64,000 nt of DNA from Nocardioides perillae (lineage in GTDB: Bacteria; Actinomycetota; Actinomycetes; Propionibacteriales; Nocardioidaceae): contig NZ_JACCAC010000001.1 of NCBI RefSeq assembly GCF_013409425.1, positions 744,001 through 808,000 on the forward strand, in the 5' to 3' direction. This document shows, one piece after another, positions 10,108 to 18,892 of this stretch. The stretch's first letter is position 1. Every line of letters starts with the position of its first letter. The notes beneath the pieces are model-generated. The model made no database searches and had not been told where the DNA came from. It worked only from the letters and a program-made list of their open reading frames with translations. The translations under genes were made by a program, and so were the position numbers.

Positions 10108-11606
10108 GCGGCACCTTCGTCGGCATGCCGGCCTTCCCCGCGGCGGCCCGCGTGGCCCTGGCCGACACCCAGCTGCGCCACAACCTGGCCCACGCCACCC
10201 GCACGATCCGCGACAAGCGGGCCGCGGTCGTCGGCGAGGTGGCGCAGTGGGAGGCGCTGCGCCTGGCCGGGGCGGCGGTCAAGGAGTCGGCGCTGCTCGA
10301 CCTCGACCGCCACCTCGAGCAGCTCGAGGAGCGGCTGACCGCGGCCGGCGCGACGGTCCACTGGGCGCGCGACGCCGAGGAGGCCTGCGCGGTGGTGGCC
10401 GCCGTGGCGCGGGCCCACGGCGTGGACGAGGTGGTCAAGGTCAAGTCGATGGCGACCGCCGAGATCGGCCTGAACGAGGCGCTGGCCGCCGAGGGCATCG
10501 CCGCGTGGGAGACCGACCTCGCCGAGCTGATCGTGCAGCTGGGCGGCGACCTGCCCTCCCACATCCTGGTGCCGGCGATCCACCGCAACCGTGCCGAGAT
10601 CCGCGAGATCTTCCGCCGCGAGATGGCCGCCGCGGGCCGGCCCGCGCCCGACGACCTCACCGACGAGCCGGCCGTCCTGGCGGCAGCGGCGCGGGCGCAC
10701 CTGCGCGAGAAGTTCCTGCGGGCGAAGGTCGGGGTGTCGGGGGCGAACTTCGCGGTCGCCGAGAGCGGCACGCTGGTCGTCGTGGAGTCCGAGGGCAACG
10801 GCCGGATGTGCCTCACGCTGCCCGAGGTGCTCGTCAGCGTCGTGGGCATCGAGAAGGTCGTGCCCACCTGGGAGGCGCTCGACCCGCTGCTGCGGCTGCT
10901 GCCGCGCTCCTCCACCGGTGAGCGGATGAACCCCTACACGTCGACGTGGTCGGGCGTGACCCCGGGCGACGGGCCGCAGGAGGTGCACGTCGTGCTGCTC
11001 GACGCCGGTCGCACCCGCGCGCTCGCCGACGAGGTCGGCCGGCAGGCGCTGCGGTGCATCCGCTGCTCGGCGTGCCTCAACGTCTGCCCGGTCTACGAGC
11101 GCACCGGCGGCCACGCCTACGGCTCGGTCTACCCCGGCCCGATCGGCGCGATCCTCAACCCGCTGATGAAGGGGGTCGGCCAGGCCGGCCCCGAGGGGGC
11201 GCAGACCGACTCGCTGCCCTACGCCTCCTCGCTGTGCGGTGCCTGCTTCGAGGTCTGCCCCGTCCGCATCGACATCCCCTCGGTCCTGGTCGACCTGCGC
11301 GCCCAGGTGGTCGACGCGCACCGGGGTGACCGCGGCGTGAAGGGGGAGGCGGTGGCGATGAGGGCGGCCGCCTGGTCCTTCTCCGACGCCCGCCGGCTCG
11401 CCTGGGCGGAGCGCGCCTCCGGGGTGGCGGGCCGTGTGCTGACCCGCCTCGGGCGCACCACGCTGCCCGGCGGTCGCCGCGCCGCGGGCCGCCTGCCGGG
11501 CCCGGGTGCGGCGTGGACCGGCGCCCGTGACCTGCCTGCGCCGCCGCGGGAGTCGTTCCGGGCGTGGTGGGCCCGCACCCGCCCGACGCAGGAGGACGAC
11601 CGGTGA
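10104..11606 (+). CDS. lutB: Lactate utilization protein B (4Fe-4S protein)
   Basis: A 500-residue protein with an N-terminal LUD domain (about 60-300) and two ferredoxin-like cluster motifs, CIRCSACLNVCP and CGACFEVCP, in the C-terminal third, followed by a helical tail. It is the electron-transferring core of the LutABC lactate oxidase. GTG 10104 overlaps the lutA stop and GGGGAG is upstream. The GAMN-like stretch VKVKSMATAEIGLN is the LUD signature. Confidence 0.95.
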   Translation: MSGTFVGMPAFPAAARVALADTQLRHNLAHATRTIRDKRAAVVGEVAQWEALRLAGAAVKESALLDLDRHLEQLEERLTAAGATVHWARDAEEACAVVAAVARAHGVDEVVKVKSMATAEIGLNEALAAEGIAAWETDLAELIVQLGGDLPSHILVPAIHRNRAEIREIFRREMAAAGRPAPDDLTDEPAVLAAAARAHLREKFLRAKVGVSGANFAVAESGTLVVVESEGNGRMCLTLPEVLVSVVGIEKVVPTWEALDPLLRLLPRSSTGERMNPYTSTWSGVTPGDGPQEVHVVLLDAGRTRALADEVGRQALRCIRCSACLNVCPVYERTGGHAYGSVYPGPIGAILNPLMKGVGQAGPEGAQTDSLPYASSLCGACFEVCPVRIDIPSVLVDLRAQVVDAHRGDRGVKGEAVAMRAAAWSFSDARRLAWAERASGVAGRVLTRLGRTTLPGGRRAAGRLPGPGAAWTGARDLPAPPRESFRAWWARTRPTQEDDR

Positions 11607-12238
11607 GTGCCCGCGAGGAGGTCCTGGGCCGGGTGCGCGCTGCGCTGGCCGACGTCGCACCGCAGGCCCGTGCAGCGGTGGCGCCGACCGCGCCGCGGGT
11701 CCCCGAGCGGCCGCACCACGAGGTGGTCGACCTGTTCTGCGAGCGGGTCGCCGACTACCGCGCGGTCGTCGAGCGGTGCGCGGTCGACGAGCTGGGGGAC
11801 CGGGTCGCCGCGGCGCTGGCGGGGGCCGCGCGGGTCGTCGTACCGCCCGGGCTCGCGGACGTGGCGTTGCCGCCCGGGCTCACGGTGGTCGTCGACGGCG
11901 AGCCGGACGTGCTGGGCGCGGCGGAGCTCGACGCCGTGGACGCGGTCGTGACCGCGGCCCGGGTCGGCATCGCCGAGACCGGCACGGTCGTGCTCGACCA
12001 CGCGCCCGACCAGGGACGGCGCGCCCTGACCCTCGTGCCCGACCTCCACGTCTGCGTCGTGCGCGAGGAGCAGGTGGTCGCCGACGTGCCCGACGCGCTG
12101 CCGCTGCTCGACCCCGCCCGGCCGCTCACCTGGATCAGCGGGCCGTCCGCGACCAGCGACATCGAGCTGAGCCGGGTCGAGGGCGTCCACGGCCCACGCA
12201 CCCTCCACGTGCTGGTCGTGGCGGACCGCGAGGGCTGA
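11603..12238 (+). CDS. lutC: Lactate utilization protein C
   Basis: A 211-residue LUD-domain protein completing the lutABC operon. The glycine-rich GIAETGTVVLDH and SGPSATSDIELSRVEGVHGP motifs are typical of LutC/YkgG. GTG at 11603 overlaps the lutB stop as GTGA, with AGGAGGA upstream. An inverted repeat follows ten bases after the stop. Confidence 0.94.
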   Translation: MSAREEVLGRVRAALADVAPQARAAVAPTAPRVPERPHHEVVDLFCERVADYRAVVERCAVDELGDRVAAALAGAARVVVPPGLADVALPPGLTVVVDGEPDVLGAAELDAVDAVVTAARVGIAETGTVVLDHAPDQGRRALTLVPDLHVCVVREEQVVADVPDALPLLDPARPLTWISGPSATSDIELSRVEGVHGPRTLHVLVVADREG

Positions 12239-12247
12239 CCGCGGGCC

Positions 12248-12282
12248 CCGCGGACCCGAGCCCCGCGGGCCCGGGTCCGCGG
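12248..12282 (+). terminator. Terminator-like hairpin after lutABC
   Basis: An 11-bp perfect stem (CCGCGGACCCG at 12248-12258 and its complement at 12272-12282) encloses a 13-nt loop. There is no T-tract, as is usual in this genome. Confidence 0.5.
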
Positions 12283-12324
12283 AACTTGCTGGACGTGGCG
12301 GGGGCGTGCCCTCACCCTGGCCCG

Positions 12325-13431
12325 GTGGGCAACCTCCTCGTGCTGCTGTCGGCCGTCTGCTTCGGTGCGATGGCGGTCTTCGCCAAGCTGGCGTACGCCG
12401 AGGGGGTCACGGCCGACGCGCTCGTGCTGGTGCGCTTCTGGCTGGCCGCCGTGCTGCTGGCCGCGCTCACCTGGGTGTGGGGAGGCCGGCGGCGCGGTCC
12501 GTCCCAGGCGACGGGTCGGCGGCACGGACTGACCCGGCGCACGGTCGCCGCGGCCCTGGGCCTCGGCGCCCTCGGCTACGCGACGCAGGCGACGCTCTAC
12601 TTCTCCGCGCTCGAGCGGGCGGGTGCAGGCGTGGTCGCGCTCGTCTTCTACACCTACCCCGCGCTGGTGGTCCTCGCCGCGCTGGCGCTCGGGCGGGAGC
12701 GCCCGACCCCCGCACGGGTGGCGGCCCTGGTCGTCGCGACGGCCGGCACGGTGCTGGTGCTGCTCGGCAGCGGGCCGCTCGGCCTCGGTGGCGCCGGGCT
12801 CGCCGGGGTCGCGCTGGCGCTCGGTGCGGCCGTGACCTACACCGGCTACATCCTGGTGGCCGACGCGACCGTGCGGGAGGTGCCGCCGCTGGGCCTGGCC
12901 ACGCTGGTGATGGTCGGAGCCGCGGTCGCGCTGTCGGTGCGCGGCCTCCTGGTCGGTGTCGACCTCACGCTCTCGCCCGCCGGCCTGGCCTGGGTCGCCT
13001 GCATCGCGGTCGTGTCGACGGTGGTGGCGGTGACCGCCTTCTTCGCGGGGCTGCAGCGCACCGGCCCCGGCACCGCCTCGATCCTGTCGACCGCCGAGCC
13101 GGTGGCCACCGTCGTGCTCGCCGCCGCCGTGCTCGGTGAGCTGCTCGCGCCGGTCGAGCTCGCGGGCGGCCTGCTCGTCCTCGCCTCGGCGCTGCTGGTG
13201 CAGTGGCGACGCCGCGGGACCGCACCTGAGAGGCACCTAAGAAAAGTCGGCCCCCGAACGGTGTGGGGGAGGAGCGCCCGGGTACCGGACGACACCTGCG
13301 TGGACCCCTGCCACGCCGACGGAGGGAAACGACCATGGACATCCTCGGACTCATCGTCGCAGGCATCATCATCGGCCTGCTCGGCAAGCTCGTCGCCCCC
13401 GGCGACAAGGACAACATCCCGATCTGGCTGA
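12325..13431 (+). CDS. EamA/DMT family transporter with unusual C-terminal extension
   Basis: The first about 300 residues form ten membrane helices of the drug/metabolite transporter superfamily, with two EamA repeats (FGAMAVFAKLAYAEG; TGPGTASILSTAEPVATVVLA). The substrate is unknown. The normal end would be near QWRRRG; instead the frame stays open for about 70 more codons and runs 97 bp into the next gene. The tail is Ser/Asp/Arg-rich and is probably non-functional, or reflects a frameshift. GTG 12325 is the first start before the first helix. Confidence 0.85.
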   Translation: MGNLLVLLSAVCFGAMAVFAKLAYAEGVTADALVLVRFWLAAVLLAALTWVWGGRRRGPSQATGRRHGLTRRTVAAALGLGALGYATQATLYFSALERAGAGVVALVFYTYPALVVLAALALGRERPTPARVAALVVATAGTVLVLLGSGPLGLGGAGLAGVALALGAAVTYTGYILVADATVREVPPLGLATLVMVGAAVALSVRGLLVGVDLTLSPAGLAWVACIAVVSTVVAVTAFFAGLQRTGPGTASILSTAEPVATVVLAAAVLGELLAPVELAGGLLVLASALLVQWRRRGTAPERHLRKVGPRTVWGRSARVPDDTCVDPCHADGGKRPWTSSDSSSQASSSACSASSSPPATRTTSRSG

Positions 13432-13616
13432 CGATCCTGTGCGGCATCGGCGGCGTCATCCTGGGCTACTACGTCTACGCCGCCTTCGGTGGCTCGGGCC
13501 AGACCAGCGGCATCGACTGGGTGCGCTGGATCGTGGCCGTCATCACCGCGGCCGTGCTCGTGGTGATCGCCTCGACCCTCACCGGGCGCAACACCGGTCA
13601 CCGCAGCCGCGTCTGA
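13335..13616 (+). CDS. GlsB/YeaQ/YmgE family stress membrane protein
   Basis: A 93-residue protein with three predicted membrane helices and the family start MDILGLIVAGIIIGLLGKL, then PGDKDNIPIWLTILCGIGGV. The family is often induced by envelope or general stress; its biochemical role is unknown. ATG has GGAGGGAA 8 nt upstream, a strong site. A GGGTAC hexamer at 13280-13285 could be the -10 of an alternative sigma factor, but this is weak. A clear terminator follows. Confidence 0.88.
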   Translation: MDILGLIVAGIIIGLLGKLVAPGDKDNIPIWLTILCGIGGVILGYYVYAAFGGSGQTSGIDWVRWIVAVITAAVLVVIASTLTGRNTGHRSRV

Positions 13617-13653
13617 CCCTCGTGCGGCCTGCGGGCCCGACGAGACCGACCTC

Positions 13654-13687
13654 ACCGCGCCGGGGCCCTGACGGGTCCCGGCGCGGT
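13654..13687 (+). terminator. Terminator hairpin after the GlsB-like gene
   Basis: A perfect 11-bp stem ACCGCGCCGGG/CCCGGCGCGGT encloses a loop that can pair further (CCC-TGAC-GGG). It lies 15 nt before the next start. Confidence 0.65.
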
Positions 13688-13701
13688 GGCACGCTGGGAG
13701 G

Positions 13702-14973
13702 GTGCCGCACCCGACGCTCCAGCCCGCTGGCGCGCTGCACCGTCCCGGCACCCCGGGCTACCGCCGGCTCAACCTGGCGATGGTCGCCGTCGGCTCCGCC
13801 GCCTTCGGCCTCCTCTACGCCACCCAGCCGATCCTCCCGCAGCTCGGCCGGGCGTACGCCGTGCCCGCCGCCTCCGCGGCCCTCACCGTCTCCGCCGCCA
13901 CCGGCGCGCTCGCGCTGCTGGTCGTGCCCGCGACCGCCGTCGGGCTGCGGCTCGGCCGGGTGCGCACGATCAGGTGGGCGCTGCTGGCCGCGGTGGTGCT
14001 GACCGGCCTCGCCGCGGTGGCCCCGACGTACGAGGTGCTGGTGGGGGTGCGCGGCCTCACCGGCGCGGCGCTGGCGGCCGTCGTGGCGGTGGCGATGGGC
14101 CACGTCGCCGCCGAGGTGCACCCGAGCGGCCTCGCCGGCGCGATGGGGCTCTACGTCGCCGGCAACTCGCTCGGTGGCGTCGGTGGGCGGCTCGTGACCG
14201 CGGGCGTCGCCGACTGGCTGGGCTGGCGCGGCGCGCTGGGCGTGCTGGCCGCGGTCGCGCTGGTCGCCACCGCGCTCGTGTGGTGGCTGGCCGAGGACAC
14301 CCCCGCCCCGGGGTCGGCCCGGGGTGCCGACCGGGCGCGGCTGCCGTGGCGCAGCCCGGCGCTGTGGGCCGTGCTCGCGCTGCCGCTCCTGCTCATGGGC
14401 GGCTTCGTCGCGACCTACAACTACCTGTCCTACCGGCTCGTCGCCCCGCCCTTCGGGTTGCCGGCCTCGGCGGTGGGCCTGGTGTTCCTCGCCTACCTCG
14501 CCGGCACGCTGAGCTCGGCGGGTGCGGGGCGGCTCGCGCAGCGGTGGGGCCGCGCGCCCGTGCTGGTGGCCTCGGTGCTCCTGATGGCCGCGGGGCTCGC
14601 GCTCACGCTGCCGGACCGGCTGCCCGTGGTCGTCGTCGGTCTGCTCGTCGCCACCGCGGGCTTCTTCGCCGCCCACGCCGTCGGCAGCGGCTGGGCGCCC
14701 GTGGTCGGCGGGGCCGCGGCCACGCAGGCATCGGCCCTCTACGTCGCCTCCTACTACGCCGGCTCCAGCGTCTTCGGTGCCCTCGTCGGCCTCGCGTGGT
14801 CGGGCGCCGCGTGGCCGGGCGTCGTCGCCGCGGTCGGTGCCCTCGTCGCCCTCGCGCTCGGCGCCGCGCTCGTGCTGGCGCGTGCCGCGCCGACACCTCC
14901 CAGCCCGACCCGGTGGTCCGGCACACCTCCGACCCGACCCGGTAGTCCGGCACACCTCCGACCCGACCGGTAG
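13702..14973 (+). CDS. MFS transporter (YnfM/CynX-like)
   Basis: A 423-residue protein with twelve predicted membrane helices; the first reads AMVAVGSAAFGLLYATQPIL, as in small-molecule efflux members of the major facilitator superfamily. The substrate cannot be assigned. GTG 13702 follows CACGCT by 6 nt. The last about 25 residues (Pro/Thr/Ser/Arg-rich, after LVLARAAP) are encoded by a 29-bp tandem repeat, so the natural C-terminus may have been replaced when the repeat expanded. Confidence 0.9.
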   Translation: MPHPTLQPAGALHRPGTPGYRRLNLAMVAVGSAAFGLLYATQPILPQLGRAYAVPAASAALTVSAATGALALLVVPATAVGLRLGRVRTIRWALLAAVVLTGLAAVAPTYEVLVGVRGLTGAALAAVVAVAMGHVAAEVHPSGLAGAMGLYVAGNSLGGVGGRLVTAGVADWLGWRGALGVLAAVALVATALVWWLAEDTPAPGSARGADRARLPWRSPALWAVLALPLLLMGGFVATYNYLSYRLVAPPFGLPASAVGLVFLAYLAGTLSSAGAGRLAQRWGRAPVLVASVLLMAAGLALTLPDRLPVVVVGLLVATAGFFAAHAVGSGWAPVVGGAAATQASALYVASYYAGSSVFGALVGLAWSGAAWPGVVAAVGALVALALGAALVLARAAPTPPSPTRWSGTPPTRPGSPAHLRPDR

Positions 14974-15034
14974 TCCGGCACACCTCCGCCCTTCCGCGGG
15001 CCCGGGAGGGCGCACCTGTGCCGGACTACCCGGG
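14904..15034. repeat. 29-bp tandem repeat (three units) with an inverted copy
   Basis: Three units of about 29 bp, core GGTAGTCCGGCACACCTCCG, run from 14904 to 14989; unit 1 has one substitution and unit 3 one deletion. A diverged inverted half-copy (CACCTGTGCCGGACTACCCG) follows at 15013-15032, so units 2 or 3 can pair with it. The array starts inside the MFS gene and ends 60 bp before tRNA-Ser. Confidence 0.85.
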
Positions 15035-15093
15035 CAGGAGGCGTCGTGGGTCCGATTCGGAGCCGCGACGCGGGGTCCGGTATGTTCTCCCGC

Positions 15094-15180
15094 GGTGGCG
15101 TGTCCGAGCGGCCTAAGGAGAACGCCTCGAAAGCGTTTGTGGGTGCAAGCCCACCGAGGGTTCAAATCCCTCCGCCACCG
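15094..15180 (+). tRNA. tRNA-Ser(CGA)
   Basis: An 87-nt class II tRNA. Acceptor GGTGGCG pairs with CGCCACC; the anticodon stem AACGC/GCGTT carries loop CTCGAAA with anticodon CGA at 15128-15130; a long variable arm (TGTGGGT..GCCCACC) and T-arm GAGGGTTCAAATCCCTC follow. CCA is encoded at 15181-15183. TATGTT at 15081-15086 is a plausible -10. It decodes UCG, a major Ser codon in this GC-rich genome. Confidence 0.97.
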
Positions 15181-15188
15181 CCAGCCTC

Positions 15189-15219
15189 GAGCCCGGTCCG
15201 GCAGCCCCGGACCGGGCTC
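15189..15219 (+). terminator. Terminator of tRNA-Ser(CGA)
   Basis: A perfect 13-bp stem (GAGCCCGGTCCGG and complement) with loop CAGCC lies 9 nt after the tRNA. The following 190 bp up to 15411 show no gene. Confidence 0.75.
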
Positions 15220-15411
15220 TGCTGCGTTCGAGGCGGCCGTCACCCGGGTCGCCCCCGACCCGGACCCGCCCGACGGCGAGCGGCTGGCGCTGTGCTCGGA
15301 CGTTCGACCACGACGTGCACGGACGTCCAGCATGCGCCGGACTCTCCCCCGGGGACCGACGGGCCGGGCCCGCGGAGCCGACGGCGCGGGCCGGGGCTCC
15401 ACGAGCCTGGA

Positions 15412-17181
15412 TCAGGCGCGCAGCGCGCGCCGCACCCGCCGCGAGACCAGCTCGACGGCGACGCTGACGGCGAAGGAGGCCAGCAGCACCGACGCGACCA
15501 CGGGGAAGCGGAAGGCTGCGAGGTTCTCCGCCAGCAGCCGGCCGAGGCCGGCCGCGCCCACGACGCCGACGACGGCGGTGTCGCGGACGCTCACCTCGAA
15601 GCGGTAGAGCGTGTAGGTCGTCAGCTGCTGCGCCGACGGCGGCACGACCGCCAGCAGCGCCGCTCGCCAGGACGCCACCCCGCCGCGCACCAGCGCGTCG
15701 CGCGGCCCGCGGTCGACCGACTCCCACGCCTCGGCGACGAGCCGGCCGAGGATGCCGCCGGCGTAGAGCCCGAGCGCGACCGCGCCGGGCAGGACACCGG
15801 GGAAGAAGACGAAGAGCGCCAGCACCGCCCAGATCGACGGCGGCACGGAGCGGAGCGCCAGCAGCAGCACCCGCGCGACCAGCCTCGCCGTGCCGCGCAG
15901 CAGCCCGGAGGCGACCAGCGCGCCGCGGGACCCCCCGGGCCGCGCACCGGCCGCCCGGGCGGGGGCGGCCGCCCACGGCGCGAGCAGCAGGGTGAGGGCG
16001 ACGGCGCCCGCCATCGCCAGCACGGCCATCGCGAGGGTGTCGACGACGCTCAGCAGCAGCGTGCTCGCGCCGCCGGTCGGCCACGCCGGCGGCACCAGGT
16101 CGGCGAGCAGCTCGCGGGTGATCTCCCACGTGACGGGGTCGACGAGGCCGCTGAGCGTCGCGCCGGTCCACCACCACGCGAGCGCCAGGCCGGGCAGGCC
16201 GAGGAGCACCGACCACCGCGTCCAGGTGCGCCGCGGCGGGGCGGTGTCGCCGCGTCGGCCCTCGGCGGCGACCACCCCCTCGGCGTCGGCGTCGAGCACG
16301 CAGGCCGGGGCGGTGGAGGGCGGACCGGCCTCGCGGCGCACCTGCGCGCTCCAGGCCTCGACGAGGGCGGAGAGCAGCAGCAGGGCGAGGACGAGCGTCC
16401 AGACCTCGTCCCAGTTGCGCGACTGCAGGCTGACGACCAGCTCCTGCCCCAGGCCGCCGACGCCGACGACCCCGAGCAGCACGGTGGAGCGCAGCGAGCA
16501 CTCGAAGCGGTAGAAGGAGTAGGACAGCAGCAGCGGCGAGGCGGAGGGCAGCAGGCCGTAGAGCACGGCCGCGGTGCGCGGCGCCCCCGCGCGGCGCATC
16601 GCGGCGTGCGCGCCGCCGCGCACGCCGTCGAAGGTCTCGGCGAACACCTGCGCGGTCTGCGCCCCGAAGGGCACCACCAGCGCCAGCACGGCGACCAGCG
16701 GGTCGAGCCCGAGCACCGTGACGAGCAGGAGCGCCCACACCAGCTCGTGAACGGACCGCGCGAGCACCAGCACGCCGCGCAGCACGAGCCGCAGCGCCCG
16801 CACGGGTGCGGGCGGGCGTCGCGACCACGCCGCGTCGCTCAGCACCAGGCCGCCGAGCAGACCGACCAGCAGGGCACCCGCGGCACCCACCGAGGCGAAG
16901 GCCAGCGTCGTGACCGTGGCCCGGGCGACCAGCTCGAGGAACTCGGCGTCGAGGCGGGGGGAGAGCGCCTGCGCGAGCAGGTCGTCGAGGAGGGCCGCGC
17001 CGCCGGTGTTGACCGGGTCGCCGGTGCCGGCGAGCGCGCGCCAGGCGCTGAGGCCCAGGACGGTCGCGAGCACCACGACCGTGACCGCTCGGCGCCGCAG
17101 CACCGTCGCGCGACCCACCCGGGGCAGGTCGGCGGGCGCCGTGACCGGCACGAGTGCCGGGGCGTCGAGCAGTCCGGTCAT
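15412..17181 (-). CDS. ABC transporter permease, two fused PhnE-like domains
   Basis: A 589-residue membrane protein built as two BPD permease domains (about 95-290 and 370-585). Each ends with a coupling motif, YSFYRFECSLRSTVLLGVVGVGGLG and YTLYRFEVSVRDTAVVGVVGAAGLG, as in PhnE; the linker (about 295-340) is polar. One chain therefore replaces the usual homodimer or PhnE1/E2 pair. ATG overlaps the ATPase stop as ATGA. No C-P lyase gene is near, so phosphonate is not a safe substrate; a selenium or sulfur oxyanion is inferred from the binding protein. Confidence 0.88.
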   Translation of the reverse strand: MTGLLDAPALVPVTAPADLPRVGRATVLRRRAVTVVVLATVLGLSAWRALAGTGDPVNTGGAALLDDLLAQALSPRLDAEFLELVARATVTTLAFASVGAAGALLVGLLGGLVLSDAAWSRRPPAPVRALRLVLRGVLVLARSVHELVWALLLVTVLGLDPLVAVLALVVPFGAQTAQVFAETFDGVRGGAHAAMRRAGAPRTAAVLYGLLPSASPLLLSYSFYRFECSLRSTVLLGVVGVGGLGQELVVSLQSRNWDEVWTLVLALLLLSALVEAWSAQVRREAGPPSTAPACVLDADAEGVVAAEGRRGDTAPPRRTWTRWSVLLGLPGLALAWWWTGATLSGLVDPVTWEITRELLADLVPPAWPTGGASTLLLSVVDTLAMAVLAMAGAVALTLLLAPWAAAPARAAGARPGGSRGALVASGLLRGTARLVARVLLLALRSVPPSIWAVLALFVFFPGVLPGAVALGLYAGGILGRLVAEAWESVDRGPRDALVRGGVASWRAALLAVVPPSAQQLTTYTLYRFEVSVRDTAVVGVVGAAGLGRLLAENLAAFRFPVVASVLLASFAVSVAVELVSRRVRRALRA

Positions 17182-17933
17182 GCGCGGGCGTAGAGCTCGT
17201 CGAGGTGGTGGTCGCGCAGCTCGTCGGCGGGCAGGTCGAGCACGACCCGCCCGCGCCGCAGGCCGAGCGCGCGGGTGAAGGTGCGCCGCGCCAGCTCGGG
17301 CTGGTGCAGGCTCACCACGGTCGTGCCGGTCGAGGCGCTCGACGGCAGCAGCGCGAGCACGTCGCGCGCCGTGGTGGGGTCGAGGCTGGAGGCGGGCTCG
17401 TCGGCGACGACGGCCGCCGCCCCCTGCACGAGCAGCCGGGCCACGGCGACCCGCTGCCGCTCGCCACCCGAGAGCTGCTCGGTGCGGGCGTGCACGGCCC
17501 ACGGCAGCCCCACCTGCTCCAGCACCCGTCGTGCCTCGTCGTCGGCGCGGGCCGTGAGCAGCGCGCTCAGCGCGGTGCGCAGCGGCCAGCGGCCGAGGCG
17601 CCCGGCGTTGACGTTGTGCAGCACCCGCACCTGCTCGACGAGGTCGAGCTCCTGGCTCAGCGCTCCGACCTGCGCGCACAGGGTGCGGCGACGCCGGTGG
17701 CCCACCGCGGCCAGGTCCTCGCCGAAGAGCAGGGCGGCGCCGTCGTCGGGCACCGCCGCGCCGCTGAGCACCGACAGCAGGGTCGACTTGCCGGAGCCGC
17801 TCGGCCCGAGCAGGGCGACGCGCTCCCCGGGACGCACCACCAGGTCGACGCCGTCGAGGGCCCGGTGCGCGCCGTACGCGACGACGGTGCCGCGCAGCTC
17901 GAAGACGGCCGGGGCCGCCGGGGGCTCGTTCAC
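17178..17933 (-). CDS. ABC transporter ATP-binding protein, PhnC-like
   Basis: A 251-residue ATPase with Walker A GPSGSGKST, signature LSGGERQRVAVARLL, Walker B AAVVADEP and switch His in VVSLHQ. It energises the adjacent fused permease. GTG 17933 overlaps the stop of the binding-protein gene and its own stop overlaps the permease start, so the three are translationally coupled. Confidence 0.93.
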   Translation of the reverse strand: MNEPPAAPAVFELRGTVVAYGAHRALDGVDLVVRPGERVALLGPSGSGKSTLLSVLSGAAVPDDGAALLFGEDLAAVGHRRRRTLCAQVGALSQELDLVEQVRVLHNVNAGRLGRWPLRTALSALLTARADDEARRVLEQVGLPWAVHARTEQLSGGERQRVAVARLLVQGAAAVVADEPASSLDPTTARDVLALLPSSASTGTTVVSLHQPELARRTFTRALGLRRGRVVLDLPADELRDHHLDELYARA

Positions 17934-18892
17934 CCCAGCAGACCCTGCGCCCTCGCGACCTCCTCGAGCTGGTCGTACGCCGCGTCGTCCGCCGCGATGA
18001 ACGACTCGGCGCCGAAGAGCTCGAGGATCTCCGCCTCCTTCGCGTTGCCGGCGTCGAGGCCGAGCAGGAAGTCGCGCAGCTCGTCGGTGGTGCCCTCGCC
18101 GAACTCCTCGTCGAGGTCGGGGCGGACCAGCCAGTGGTAGTCGGCGTAGCCGGGCGAGCGCCACAGCACGACGACGTCGGAGAGGTCGACCTCCCCGGCC
18201 TCCTGGGTGGCGGTGAAGACCTGCTCGTTGACCGCGCCGACGTCGTAGGCGCCGGAGGCGACCGCCTCGATGGTGGCGTCGTGGCTGCCGGAGAAGCCCG
18301 GGGCGCCCGCGAGGTCGGCCTCGGTGATGCCGGCCTGCTCCATGAAGTACTGCGGCATGAGGCGGCCCGAGGTCGACGTCTCGCTGCCGAAGGTCAGCGA
18401 CGACCCCGCGATGCTCGACAGCCCGCTGACGTCGTCGAAGGGCTCGAGCCCGGCGCGCCGGTTGGCGATGAAGAGGCTGTGGAAGTCGGCGTCGATGTCG
18501 CGCTGCGCGATCGCGGTCGCGCCGGGCACCAGCTCGCGGGCCTGGACCCCGGTGAGGCCGCCCATCCAGGCCAGGTGCACGTCACCGCGCTGGAAGGCGC
18601 GGACGACGGCGGTGTAGTCGGTGACGGGGCGGTACTCGACCTCGAGGTCGGTCGCCGCGGCCACGCAGTCGGCCACGGCGGGGTAGAGCCGGTTGAGCAG
18701 CTCGGGGTCCTGGTCGGGGATCGCCGAGATCGCGAGCGTGCGCGTGCTGCCCCCGCCCGCCCCACCGGAGCCGGAGCCGCCGCCGCACGCGCTCAGCAGC
18801 GGGACGGCGGGCACGGCGAGGACCCCGAGGAGCAGCCGACGGCGGCTCAGCGGCGACGCGGCGGAGGGGGTCGTGCGGGTCGTGCCGGTCAT
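17930..18892 (-). CDS. PhnD-like substrate-binding lipoprotein (putative selenate-type)
   Basis: A 320-residue periplasmic-type binding protein anchored as a lipoprotein: SRRRLLLGVLAVPAVPLLSAC combines a twin-arginine-like motif with a lipobox Cys. The mature part has the PhnD pattern VTDYTAVVRAFQRGDVHLAW and FGSETSTSGRLMPQYFM. The C-terminal portion (NEQVF, then VVLWRSPGYADYHWLVRP) recalls the family described as putative selenate ABC binding proteins rather than phosphonate binders; this is from memory. ATG 18892 has GGAGGA upstream. Confidence 0.85.
   Translation of the reverse strand: MTGTTRTTPSAASPLSRRRLLLGVLAVPAVPLLSACGGGSGSGGAGGGSTRTLAISAIPDQDPELLNRLYPAVADCVAAATDLEVEYRPVTDYTAVVRAFQRGDVHLAWMGGLTGVQARELVPGATAIAQRDIDADFHSLFIANRRAGLEPFDDVSGLSSIAGSSLTFGSETSTSGRLMPQYFMEQAGITEADLAGAPGFSGSHDATIEAVASGAYDVGAVNEQVFTATQEAGEVDLSDVVVLWRSPGYADYHWLVRPDLDEEFGEGTTDELRDFLLGLDAGNAKEAEILELFGAESFIAADDAAYDQLEEVARAQGLLG

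Noticed and set aside
14904-14990. Possible CRISPR array
   Set aside because: Units of 28-29 bp follow each other directly without spacers, and no cas gene is present.
15094-15183. tRNA-Ser as attachment site of an integrated element
   Set aside because: No integrase gene and no second copy of the tRNA 3' end were found in the window.
15412-18892. Phosphonate (phn) utilisation operon
   Set aside because: The importer has PhnCDE architecture, but no C-P lyase or phosphonatase gene is adjacent, and the binding protein pattern fits another branch.
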